A stretch of DNA of 64,000 nt from Flavitalea plasmicola (GTDB taxonomy: Bacteria; Bacteroidota; Bacteroidia; Chitinophagales; Chitinophagaceae): assembly GCF_030546645.1 (NCBI RefSeq), contig NZ_JAUOTO010000001.1, positions 806,001 to 870,000 of the forward strand, in the 5' to 3' direction. Numbering within the stretch: the stretch's first letter is position 1; each line of letters starts with the position of its first letter. A model generated the notes under the pieces. It was not told where the DNA came from. It worked only from the letters and a program-made list of their open reading frames with translations, and made no database searches. This document shows positions 23,994 through 32,971 of this stretch, in pieces. The translations under genes and the position numbers were made by a program.

Positions 23994-24084
23994 GTAACTC
24001 GGCTGATTATCACCGGCCACCCGAAGGGCTTGGAAAACAAAGAAAATGTCACGATCTTAGAGAATAAGTAGTTAAGTCTCGAAT

Positions 24085-24660
24085 ATGAAAGCCGGAGAAA
24101 GCAGCCTTGACGCCGAAATAATTCGGAACCTGAAGAATGACGACGCAGGCGCCATGGGAATGTTATACAAATTACACTGGAAAGCATTGTACATTTCGGC
24201 CTACAATATTTTAAAGGATAAAGGAGCTTGCGAAGACATTATACAGGAGCTGTTCATACGGATCTGGAACAGCAGAAAAGACCTCAATATCACCTCTTCC
24301 TTACAAGCCTATCTTTCCGCGGCAACACGATACGAAGTATACCGAAAGCTCCGGGAGAACAAAAGATATGAACCTATTGTCGATGAAATGGTGGGCGCTC
24401 TGGCCGGTTATTCCGGGTACGGGGCTTTGGAATTCAAGGAGCTGCAATCTCAAATAAACACGGTGGTAGATACGCTGTCACCCAAATGCAGGAACGTTTA
24501 TATCCTCAGCCGCAACGAACAGTTGTCCCATAAAGAAATCGCCGGGAAGCTGAAGATATCTACCAACACCGTTCGGAACCATCTGACGCACGCCCTGCAT
24601 CATGTAAGGGAAGGCATTGATCAGGCGATCATCATTCTTTTGATCATACTGATCAAATAA
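24085..24660 (+). CDS. ECF RNA polymerase sigma factor (Bacteroidota FecI type), PUL 1
   Basis: 191 residues. Region 2 includes YNILKDKGACEDIIQELFIRIWNSR; region 4 includes LSPKCRNVYILSRNEQLSHKEIAGKLKISTNTVRNHL, the -35-recognition helix-turn-helix. An FecR anti-sigma gene follows, then an STN-containing SusC, the standard trans-envelope signalling set. It should direct transcription of the downstream susCD locus when FecR is released. Confidence 0.93.
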   Translation: MKAGESSLDAEIIRNLKNDDAGAMGMLYKLHWKALYISAYNILKDKGACEDIIQELFIRIWNSRKDLNITSSLQAYLSAATRYEVYRKLRENKRYEPIVDEMVGALAGYSGYGALEFKELQSQINTVVDTLSPKCRNVYILSRNEQLSHKEIAGKLKISTNTVRNHLTHALHHVREGIDQAIIILLIILIK

Positions 24661-24708
24661 GATCATCGGCTGGTTCATTCAGTGTTTGCAAATTTCCGGC
24701 GGACATAT

Positions 24709-24733
24709 GGGACATCCCCTTCATTTTTTACTC
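24709..24733 (+). repeat. Leader element copy B, upstream of fecR
   Basis: Begins GGGACATCCCC and ends TTTTTTACTC; 22 of 25 bases match copy A at 22876-22900. It lies 20 bases before the GTG chosen as the fecR start. A GGG/CCC mini-stem plus T-run could act as a weak pause or translation element; role is unproven. Confidence 0.5.
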
Positions 24734-24753
24734 CTGTATTAAAACGTGGCATC

Positions 24754-25944
24754 GTGAATAAAAGAGAATTTATACAGCTTTTGGATAAATACCTGGCAGG
24801 GACAGCTTCCCCGGAAGAAGAAGCGCTCCTGCTGCGTATTTACGAAAGCTACCAGGACCACCAGGAATGGGATAGCCACGAACTGGAAGCCATCCATTCA
24901 CTGGAAGATAAATTGTTTGAGAAGATCGAGCTGGCTATCCGGCAGCCCGAAGGGTCCCCCGTACCCGAAATACGCGTCGCCCGACGGTTACGGCTGCTGC
25001 CATTAAGAAGGATCCTGACAGCGGCCTGCGTCATCCTGCTCGTTGGGATTGGCCTGATTTTTTTAATAAGACCTCGTCATACTGAGCCCGTCGTTGCTAA
25101 GGCGCCAGCGCCGAACAAAGATTTCAGCCCCGGCGGTAATAATGCCTACCTGATCTTGTCTGACGGGCAAAAACTGGCCTTGAACCAGGCAAAAATAGGT
25201 GTGCTTGCCCGGCAGGGCGGCCACGAGGTGATCAAAAAGGATGACGGACAGATCGTTTACAGCAGGAATGCCTCCGCCGTCCCCGCAGAAAGCTCAATTT
25301 CTCTTAACAAGATCGTCGTCCCTGTAGGAGGCCAGTATAAGGTCATGCTGCCTGATGGAACCAATGTATGGCTGAACGCCGCCTCTTCCCTGGAATACCC
25401 CATCGAGTTCACCGGTGACCAACGTCAGGTGAGACTGACGGGTGAAGCCTATTTTGAAGTCGCTAAAAATCGAGTATTACCGTTCGTGGTGAACGTAAAT
25501 GGCAAAATGGATGTCAAAGTGCTGGGTACGCATTTCAATATCATGGCTTATGGTGATGAAGACAGGATCTCCACTACCTTGCTCGAAGGTTCCGTAAAAG
25601 TGGTGGACCGCGCCAACCCTGCCAATGAGAAAGTGCTGACTCCGGGGCAGCAGGCGGATTGGTCGGATCATGAAAAAATTAAAGTGATGGCGGCAGAAGG
25701 CGAAGAGGCAATAGCGTGGAAAGAAGGACAGTTCCTCTTCGTAAATGAAGACATACATAGCATTATGCGCAAGCTTGCCCGATGGTATGACATCGAGGTG
25801 GTCTATTCAAGATCCATGAAGAACAAAAGCTTTGATGGTTCCATCTCCCGGAATAGAAATATTTCCGAAGTCCTGAAATTGATGGAGCTGACCAAAAGCG
25901 TCCACTTTGTTTTTGACGAAAGAAAAATTGTCGTAATGCCTTAG
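24754..25944 (+). CDS. FecR-family anti-sigma factor, PUL 1
   Basis: 396 residues from the GTG at 24754 (reads M/V-NKREFIQLLDKYLAGTASPEEE, the usual FecR N-terminal sigma-binding helix pattern). An upstream GTG at 24682 would add 24 residues without conserved character. One membrane helix lies near residues 90-108 (ILTAACVILLVGIGLIF). The periplasmic FecR domain follows (VPVGGQYKVMLPDGTNVWLNAASSLEYP, VKVLGTHFNIMAY, TTLLEGSVKV), then a C-terminal STN-contacting part. It should hold the ECF factor inactive and respond to the SusC at 26082. Confidence 0.93.
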   Translation: MNKREFIQLLDKYLAGTASPEEEALLLRIYESYQDHQEWDSHELEAIHSLEDKLFEKIELAIRQPEGSPVPEIRVARRLRLLPLRRILTAACVILLVGIGLIFLIRPRHTEPVVAKAPAPNKDFSPGGNNAYLILSDGQKLALNQAKIGVLARQGGHEVIKKDDGQIVYSRNASAVPAESSISLNKIVVPVGGQYKVMLPDGTNVWLNAASSLEYPIEFTGDQRQVRLTGEAYFEVAKNRVLPFVVNVNGKMDVKVLGTHFNIMAYGDEDRISTTLLEGSVKVVDRANPANEKVLTPGQQADWSDHEKIKVMAAEGEEAIAWKEGQFLFVNEDIHSIMRKLARWYDIEVVYSRSMKNKSFDGSISRNRNISEVLKLMELTKSVHFVFDERKIVVMP

Positions 25945-25990
25945 AACCCACCTTTCCTGTATTATTCCCTTTCCTATTGATTCAAAAAAA

Positions 25991-26014
25991 CCAGGAGCGC
26001 TGGCACGCCCCTGG
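25991..26014 (+). promoter_or_regulatory. Hairpin in the fecR-susC intergenic region, PUL 1
   Basis: CCAGG (25991-25995) and CCTGG (26010-26014), with inner GCG/CGC and one mismatch, enclose the loop CTGGCA. It follows a run of A, lies 46 bases after the fecR stop and 67 bases before susC. A comparable hairpin, also containing AGCGCT, is at the same place in PUL 2 (48182-48209). Possibly an attenuator or processing site. Confidence 0.45.
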
Positions 26015-26081
26015 AAAGGTCAGAGTTAATTAATGTTACACTTGGAATCTAACAATGTCATTAACCTAACAAATCAAAGTT

Positions 26082-29000
26082 ATGATTTTTTTTAAGCTTT
26101 GTCGTGACAAAGAGAAGCGTCTTATTACCCAACAATTCCGGTTAAGTATGAAACTGACGTTTTTGCTATTAATGGTAAGCCTTTTACAGGTCCGGGCGGC
26201 TACTTACGCCCAGCAGATCAGCCTGCGCGAGAATAATGTCTCCCTGAGAAAGGTGTTGAATGACATTCATAAACAGACAGGGTATGATTTTATTTTTGAC
26301 CATGACATTTTAAAAGATATCCAAAATGTCACCATACACGTAAAAAATGCTGCCATCGGCGACGTATTGAGCCTTTGTTTTAAGGACAAGCCCCTGAAGT
26401 TCCACATTGTGGAAAGATCCATTGTCATAGAATACGATCCGGTTACACCGGTGATCGTGCAGGATATTATCATCAAAGGAAGGGTCACCGATCTTAATGG
26501 CACGCCATTGCAGGGCGTAACCGTTAGTTTCAAGGGAGGGCAGGTCAATTCCGTCACCGATGGCAATGGAGAATATGCGATCTCGGTTCCCGGCAGGAGT
26601 GGCACCTTGATATTTAGTTATGTGGGATACGAGTCAAAAGAGGTTAAGATCAATGATCAATCCAATATTTCGATTCGCCTGGCAGTGAAAAACAATGCCC
26701 TTTCCGAGGTAGTGATCGTAAGCTACGGCGTACAGAGTCGGGCGAACGTCACCGGCGCCATCTCGCAGCTGAGTGCCAGCAAGGTGAAGGATCAGCCGGT
26801 AGGTCAGTTTGCGCAACAATTACAAGGCCAGTTCGCGGGCGTGCAGGCCAATATCAATACGGGTAAACCGGGTCAGGGCATGGAGATCCAGATCCGGGGC
26901 GCTGTTTCCATCAATGCAGGGAACTATCCATTGGTGGTGATAGACGGTCAGCCCTTATCTCCCATCGGCAACCAAAACCCCATCAACTATATCAACCCCA
27001 ACGAAATTGAAAGCTTCACGATATTAAAGGACGCCTCTGCCTCCGCGCTGTATGGCTCCCGCGCCGCCAGTGGCGTCATACTCATCACTACCAAACAGGC
27101 CAGGGCCGGAAAGACCCAGATAAGTTATGATGGTTATTATGCGCAGGCATCCCTGGACCGAAGCCATGTTCCTCCCATGATGAATGCCCATCAGCTTGCC
27201 ACCTTCATGAACCAGTTTTTTCAGGATAAGATTAAATATGAAGGATATATCAATCCTCAAACAGGCACTGCCACCGTGCCTGCCGAATACGCTAATCCGG
27301 ATCAATATGGGAAAGGGACGGATTGGCTTGGACAGGTAACCCGTTCGGCGCCCACGCAAAGCCATAACATATCCATTTCCGACTATCGGGAGAGATCTTC
27401 CACCAGCATAGTAGCCGGTTATTTCAAGCAGCAGGGCATCGTGATCAATACAGGATATGAACGATATTCCATCCGGGCCAACACCGAGTTCCGACCGGTG
27501 GATGGTCTGAAGCTCGGATTTAACCTCGCCCCTTCCTATACCCTCGACAACAACAGCATTGGAAGCCCAACGGATGGCTCCCGGCAAATAGTCATGGGGG
27601 CATTGCTGTCATCTCCTATCACCAAGCCCTACAATTCCGATGGAACACCCGTTAACCAGGCTTCCGGCTTTTTCCTGCTGGCTTTGCCTAACTACAGGCT
27701 TATCGCGGAGAACCAGAACAACAAGGTGAGAACGGGCCGTATGCTGGGAAACAGCTATCTGCAGGTGGACCTCATAAAGGGACTGACCTTTAAAACAAGC
27801 TTTAACATCGACATGGCGCAGGCAGCCACCAATGCCTTCACCAACCAGATCGCGGCTGCTGGATTCAATGCTCCGCCTCCCCGTCCCGTCAGCGCTATCT
27901 CCGGATATTATAACACTGACAATTATATATCATGGGTAAATGAAAATGTCCTCACGTATAAAAAGACCATTGCCCGGGATCACCACCTGGAAGCCCTCGC
28001 CGGTTATTCGGCACAAAAGCTCTCCGAATATACCAACAGGTCGAATGGTGTTACTTATTCCGATGCCTCCATTCCGTATGTGAGCGCAGCCACTACCACT
28101 ACAGGGACCAGCGCCCTGACACAGTGGGCGCTCCTTTCTTCCTTTGGCCGCCTTGATTATAATTACAAGGAGAAATACCTTTTCGAGACTTCGATACGCA
28201 GCGACGGCTCTTCAAAATTCGGATCCAACAAACAATATGGCGTATTTCCCACGGTATCCGCCGGCTGGGTAGCCAGCAAAGAGCCCTTTATCCAACGGAT
28301 GCTACCTTCCATCAGTTTCCTGAAAATACGCGGGAGCTATGGATTGACGGGAAATAACAATTTCAACTCAGTAAATTATCCGGCAGCATCCCTCATCGGA
28401 AATACGACCTACGTGTTGAATGGAGCCCTGGTCAGCGGCAGAACGGTTTCCCAGCTGGGCAATGCCGACCTGACCTGGGAAAAGAACAAACAACTCGACA
28501 TCGGGTTCGATATCGGGCTCTTTAACAATCGCATATCCCTGACCTATGATTATTACAACAAGATCACTGATGGCTTATTATATGGTATCAATCTCCCGGC
28601 CTCCTCTGGCTTTGGCTCCGTTAACAGCAATATAGGAACCTTCAAGTTCTGGGGACATGAGTTCACCCTGAGCACGGCAAATATGACAGGCGCTTTTAAA
28701 TGGAACACCAGCTTTAACATCACTTTCAACCGCAACCTGATCCAGAAGCTGGGCACGCAGAATTTGCCTATCCTCCCGCTGAATGCGTATTCCTGGCCGA
28801 ATATACAAAAGGTGGGTCAGCCGGTAGGGGCATTCTATGGCTACGTGAACGAAGGCGTTTATATGACGACGGCTGACTTCAATGCAAGCCCGAAGGATGT
28901 CACTTCCACTGTAGGAAGCGTGAAAATGAAAGATCTTACCAAGGACGGTAAGATTACATCGGACGACCGGACAATCATCGGCAACCCCAATCCAAAATTC

Positions 29001-29507
29001 ATCTATGGAATGACCAACAGCTTTGCCTGTAAACGCTGGGACATGAATATCGTTATTGCCGGCTCATACGGCGGCCAGATTGCCGATCCACTGCTGGGAG
29101 GGGATGGCAACAACCTGGACGGAGCGTTTAACATATATGCCAGCAACCTTCATCATTGGAGGTCTGAAAGCGATCCCGGCGACGGAAAAACACCCAGAAC
29201 CCTGGCCGGCACCACCGCATTGTATCGCACATTCAATACGCACAGTGTTCACCCCGGATCCTATCTCACCTGTAAGAACATTACAATAGGATATAACGTC
29301 CCCCTTCACAGTAATAGATACATCAGCAAATTGAGGGCGTATGTAAGCGCACAACAAGCCTTTGTGATCACTAAGTACCAGGGATTAAGCCCCGAAACGA
29401 ACAACCAGGGGACTTCCGGTATTACTGGCCTGGTGGTGGGGGTCGATGCAGTCCAATACCCGATCCCCAGAACGATTTCCTTTGGCCTGAACATGGGGTT
29501 ATTTTAA
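26082..29507 (+). CDS. SusC/RagA TonB-linked outer-membrane transporter with STN domain, PUL 1
   Basis: 1141 residues. A long N-terminus leads into a signal sequence (about 23-44, MKLTFLLLMVSLLQVRAATYAQ); the ATG at 26148 is an alternative start. Residues about 48-118 are an STN domain, used to signal to FecR. Residues about 130-205 are a carboxypeptidase-regulatory-like domain (GRVTDLNGTPLQGVTV), then a TonB plug (VSYGVQSRANVTGAIS, IRGAVSINAGNYPLVVIDGQP, DASASALYGSRAASGVILITT) and a beta-barrel ending in Phe. It imports a glycan fragment captured with SusD at 29533. Confidence 0.95.
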   Translation: MIFFKLCRDKEKRLITQQFRLSMKLTFLLLMVSLLQVRAATYAQQISLRENNVSLRKVLNDIHKQTGYDFIFDHDILKDIQNVTIHVKNAAIGDVLSLCFKDKPLKFHIVERSIVIEYDPVTPVIVQDIIIKGRVTDLNGTPLQGVTVSFKGGQVNSVTDGNGEYAISVPGRSGTLIFSYVGYESKEVKINDQSNISIRLAVKNNALSEVVIVSYGVQSRANVTGAISQLSASKVKDQPVGQFAQQLQGQFAGVQANINTGKPGQGMEIQIRGAVSINAGNYPLVVIDGQPLSPIGNQNPINYINPNEIESFTILKDASASALYGSRAASGVILITTKQARAGKTQISYDGYYAQASLDRSHVPPMMNAHQLATFMNQFFQDKIKYEGYINPQTGTATVPAEYANPDQYGKGTDWLGQVTRSAPTQSHNISISDYRERSSTSIVAGYFKQQGIVINTGYERYSIRANTEFRPVDGLKLGFNLAPSYTLDNNSIGSPTDGSRQIVMGALLSSPITKPYNSDGTPVNQASGFFLLALPNYRLIAENQNNKVRTGRMLGNSYLQVDLIKGLTFKTSFNIDMAQAATNAFTNQIAAAGFNAPPPRPVSAISGYYNTDNYISWVNENVLTYKKTIARDHHLEALAGYSAQKLSEYTNRSNGVTYSDASIPYVSAATTTTGTSALTQWALLSSFGRLDYNYKEKYLFETSIRSDGSSKFGSNKQYGVFPTVSAGWVASKEPFIQRMLPSISFLKIRGSYGLTGNNNFNSVNYPAASLIGNTTYVLNGALVSGRTVSQLGNADLTWEKNKQLDIGFDIGLFNNRISLTYDYYNKITDGLLYGINLPASSGFGSVNSNIGTFKFWGHEFTLSTANMTGAFKWNTSFNITFNRNLIQKLGTQNLPILPLNAYSWPNIQKVGQPVGAFYGYVNEGVYMTTADFNASPKDVTSTVGSVKMKDLTKDGKITSDDRTIIGNPNPKFIYGMTNSFACKRWDMNIVIAGSYGGQIADPLLGGDGNNLDGAFNIYASNLHHWRSESDPGDGKTPRTLAGTTALYRTFNTHSVHPGSYLTCKNITIGYNVPLHSNRYISKLRAYVSAQQAFVITKYQGLSPETNNQGTSGITGLVVGVDAVQYPIPRTISFGLNMGLF

Positions 29508-29532
29508 TTTTTTATTGCTAAAAAAAAGTAAG

Positions 29533-31077
29533 ATGAAACATAGATATTTATTCAGCATATTGTTAGTTTCATTGTGCGCGACTTCCTGCCAGAAGAGCTT
29601 TTTACAGCTCAACCCGCCGACACAATTGAATACAGGTACCTTTTATAAGACTGCCGATGATTTTCAACAAGCGCTGATAGGCGTATATCCCTGTCTCCGC
29701 AATTGGGCGCTGCCCACCAGCTGGCTGATGGGGGAAAGCCGCTCCGATAATACCCGGTATGATTTTAATATGCAGAACCGTGCCGTTGCTATCTTAGAGC
29801 GGGAAAACGTCGATGACTGGGTGGATGACGCCAACAACAGCACCACCAAGACCAAATATGTGGCCGATTATGCCGGTATAGAAAGGGCCAATATGATCCT
29901 GGACAAGATAGTAGCTGCGAACATAGATAGCCTTACCAGGAACAACGTTACAGGCGAAGCCGAAGTACTGAGAGCCTTTTTTTATTTCGACCTGGTCCAG
30001 TTCTATGGCGGCGTGCCATTGAACTTACATACGGTGGCCAGCCCTTCGCAGGCATTTCTGACACGCGCCTCCGTTGCGGATGTATATGCCGCCATCATAG
30101 CCGACTTGAAAGACGCCATTACCAGGCTGCCCACAAAGGTCACCTTCCCGCAGAGCGGAAGGGTCACCATCGGCACCGCTGAGATGCTGCTAGCCAATGT
30201 CTGCATGGTCCAGAAGAACTATTCCCAGGCGCAGATAGCGCTGGAGGCCGTGACCAAACTGGGTTACTCCCTGAATGCCAGTTATGCGAATGCCTTTTCT
30301 ACTACGAACAAAAATAGCGCAGAGTCCATCTTCGAGGTGCAATATCAGCAGGGCACCGCCAATGGGCAATACAGCTATTTCATTTATGACTTTATCCCTC
30401 CCATGGCCAGCACTACGGTTGTCACGGGGACTAACACGAATACGCTGAGCGCTTCCGGCGGCCAGAACGTGCCCACGCTGGACCTCATCAACGCTTATGA
30501 GCCGGGGGATGCCCGCCTGGACGCCACCGTGGGCATGATCGAAGGGCATACGGATGCAAACGGTAATTTTGTTGCAGAAAGCCTTAAAAGCATCGTCGGG
30601 TATACGGCGCCGCCGGGAAAAGTGGGCAGAAGATTTGCGAAGAAATACCTGCATCCCAGCGCTACGCCGGGCCAAACGGATGATAACTGGCCCATCTACC
30701 GTTATTCGGATGCGCTGCTCATGCTGGCCGAAAGCCTTAACGAACAAGGCAAGCCCGCTGATGCGCTGCCTTATCTGAACCAGGTCAGGTCACGTGCGGG
30801 GCTGCCAGCGTCCGTCGAGACGGACCAGACTGCATTGCGGGCCGTTATAGCCCACGAGCGCCGTATCGAATTAGCCCTGGAGAATAAAAGATGGACAGAC
30901 CTGTTGAGAACAGGCCAGACCATCCCGGTAATGACCGCATTTGCAGCCCTCATCAAACAAGATCCCAGGGTGCCTTCGAATGCCTACAGCAAGATCGATG
31001 AGGATCATTTATTGTTTCCCATCCCCGCCTCGGAGATCCAGCTTAACCCTTTGATCAAACAGAATCATGGTTACTGA
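29533..31077 (+). CDS. SusD/RagB-family glycan-binding lipoprotein, PUL 1
   Basis: 514 residues from the ATG at 29533 (MKHRYLFSILLVSLCATSC), whose lipobox Cys at 19 anchors it to the outer membrane. The family pattern is clear: LNPPTQLNTGTFYKTADDFQQALIGVY, GEAEVLRAFFYFDLVQFYGGVPL, the TPR-like middle, and C-terminal YRYSDALLMLAESLNEQGK, LNQVRSRAGLP, HERRIELALENKRWTDLLR. It lids the SusC barrel. The stop overlaps the upstream ATG of the next gene, showing tight coupling. Confidence 0.95.
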   Translation: MKHRYLFSILLVSLCATSCQKSFLQLNPPTQLNTGTFYKTADDFQQALIGVYPCLRNWALPTSWLMGESRSDNTRYDFNMQNRAVAILERENVDDWVDDANNSTTKTKYVADYAGIERANMILDKIVAANIDSLTRNNVTGEAEVLRAFFYFDLVQFYGGVPLNLHTVASPSQAFLTRASVADVYAAIIADLKDAITRLPTKVTFPQSGRVTIGTAEMLLANVCMVQKNYSQAQIALEAVTKLGYSLNASYANAFSTTNKNSAESIFEVQYQQGTANGQYSYFIYDFIPPMASTTVVTGTNTNTLSASGGQNVPTLDLINAYEPGDARLDATVGMIEGHTDANGNFVAESLKSIVGYTAPPGKVGRRFAKKYLHPSATPGQTDDNWPIYRYSDALLMLAESLNEQGKPADALPYLNQVRSRAGLPASVETDQTALRAVIAHERRIELALENKRWTDLLRTGQTIPVMTAFAALIKQDPRVPSNAYSKIDEDHLLFPIPASEIQLNPLIKQNHGY

Positions 31078-31078
31078 T

Positions 31079-32962
31079 ATGGCTACCAGAAGAAACTTCA
31101 TCAAAAAGTCGTTCCTGTCAGGCCTCCTGATTTACAAGGGCGCCGGATTTTGGGAGACATCGCCGGACGACCCCTTTACCTATTCGTCTAAATACCTCAG
31201 ACTGACCCTGGATCGCGCCTATCCCCAACTGCTGGAATTTGACGTCGACAGCCTGGGAGGATCACAGTTTTACGGTAGCCCATTGCTGCCAGTACCAGAC
31301 AAATCAGGGGCAAATGCCTTTACGAACAAGGTTGGGCGCAACAGGATTTCCTGGTTCCTGAAAGGGTTTCAAAACAAGCCGGCATGGGAAATGAAATGCG
31401 ATGAAAAAACCATAACTATCCGTACGCAATATACGGAGGGGGCGCCCGCAATGGACCCCTTCGTCATTGCCATAGCACAGAAGCTCAACCATGCCACCGT
31501 GCTGGGCCTGCTGACCCCTGAAAAAAAGATTGGCTTTCCCTGTCTTTTCCACCTGCCCGGTAGAGGCACCTTCCGCATGCATTGTGATCGATCCGAAGTA
31601 ACGTTGGGATATGATGCCTATCGCTTCAAAGCTAAAGGCGACAAAGGCACTCCCTTTGTAAAAGCCGAATTTCAGGCCGCTGATGCGAAGACCCCTTCGA
31701 TCACCTACACGCTCGAAGCAGTAGCTGTCTTTCCCGACCTGAAAGATATCCGGGGAGATGCAAGGTTGGACGGCCTGCGTCGGAATTTCATTAATATCTT
31801 TCAATTAAATCCGAGGGAGAAAGTATTGGCCAATAACAGCGCCAGTGATCCTTGCGCATTCACCCTGTTCCTGTATGCGGAAATGGCCCGCCGTACGCCC
31901 AAACTGACCAGTGACTTCTCTGCACTGGATCTCATCAGGTCTTCGCTGGATGTTTATCTGGGAGGATATAAAGGGTATGGCCAGGTGGGATATTATTACA
32001 ACAACCAATATGGATGGTTAAGTAAATTCGATTCCACCGACAGCGCCCCTTCTTTGATCATATCGGCCTGTTATTATATACTCGATACAAAGGACAAGAC
32101 CTGGGCCCGTAAAAACTATGCAGGCATTAAGAGTTGGGCAGCCAAAATGATCCAGACGGATACCAACGGCGATGGGATCATAGAATATGGCCATTCGGGT
32201 AACACAGGGAGCTGGGATCAAAAGCCTTTTCAAAGGCCCGCGAACTGGTGGGATGCCATTGGTTTTGGTCACGATGACGCGTATTCAAATGCCCTCGCTT
32301 ACCGGGCCGCCGGATTATTGGCCGAAGTCGCAGCCTTGCTGGGTGAAACGAGCGATCAAAATGAGCTTACAGCCTTTGCAGAAAAACTAAAAGCCGGTTA
32401 TTTCAACCATTTCTATAATGCCGACACCGGTGTATTGGCCGGTTGGCGCAGCGCGGATGGGCAGTTGCATGACTATTATTTCACGTTTGTAAATGGGGTC
32501 GCCGTCTGTTACGGCTTGTTAACGCCTGAACAGGGCAGACAGGTTATGCAAAGGATCGTACAAAAAATGAAGGAAGTCGGATTCTCCAATTTTAAAATGG
32601 GCCTTCCGGGGAACTTAATACCTGTTCCACCTGCCGACTATGTGGCGCATGAAAAACACTGGGGACATGGCGATAAACCCGACGGATCCGACGCTTTTCA
32701 GATCTATGAGAATGGAGGTGCCACTGGTTGTTATGCCTATTTCACCATCAAAGCACTTTATGAGCTTGGTTTACGTAAGGAGGCAGACGACATCTTCCTT
32801 CCAATGATGGAAGCGTATAAAGAAAATGGATTTGACGGCCACTGCGATGGCAGCAACTATACCAAAGACTGGAAGACCTGGGATGGCCAGTGCTGGGGAT
32901 ACGAAGGATTCCTGGTAGACAGTTATTTGCCCATGCTGGCCGTATACGACTGGCAACGATAA
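31079..32962 (+). CDS. Six-hairpin-type glycosidase with Tat-like signal, family not assigned
   Basis: 627 residues from the ATG at 31079, one base after the susD stop; an ATG at 31067 is 4 codons earlier. TRRNFIKKSFLSGLLI resembles a Tat signal. A beta-sandwich (about 25-240) is followed by an (alpha/alpha)6-barrel-like region with DTNGDGIIEYGHSGNTGSWD, YSNALAYRAAGLLAEVAALLG, FQIYENGGATGCYAYFTIKALYELG and CWGYEGFLVDSYLPML. These resemble GH78/GH63-like alpha/alpha glycosidases, but I cannot name the family or catalytic acids with confidence. Its place after susCD implies it acts on the imported glycan. Confidence 0.7.
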   Translation: MATRRNFIKKSFLSGLLIYKGAGFWETSPDDPFTYSSKYLRLTLDRAYPQLLEFDVDSLGGSQFYGSPLLPVPDKSGANAFTNKVGRNRISWFLKGFQNKPAWEMKCDEKTITIRTQYTEGAPAMDPFVIAIAQKLNHATVLGLLTPEKKIGFPCLFHLPGRGTFRMHCDRSEVTLGYDAYRFKAKGDKGTPFVKAEFQAADAKTPSITYTLEAVAVFPDLKDIRGDARLDGLRRNFINIFQLNPREKVLANNSASDPCAFTLFLYAEMARRTPKLTSDFSALDLIRSSLDVYLGGYKGYGQVGYYYNNQYGWLSKFDSTDSAPSLIISACYYILDTKDKTWARKNYAGIKSWAAKMIQTDTNGDGIIEYGHSGNTGSWDQKPFQRPANWWDAIGFGHDDAYSNALAYRAAGLLAEVAALLGETSDQNELTAFAEKLKAGYFNHFYNADTGVLAGWRSADGQLHDYYFTFVNGVAVCYGLLTPEQGRQVMQRIVQKMKEVGFSNFKMGLPGNLIPVPPADYVAHEKHWGHGDKPDGSDAFQIYENGGATGCYAYFTIKALYELGLRKEADDIFLPMMEAYKENGFDGHCDGSNYTKDWKTWDGQCWGYEGFLVDSYLPMLAVYDWQR

Positions 32963-32971
32963 TTCAGAAAA

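Noticed and set aside
27024..27587. 187-codon minus-strand frame inside susC of PUL 1
   Set aside because: Same reason: antisense shadow of a conserved barrel gene.
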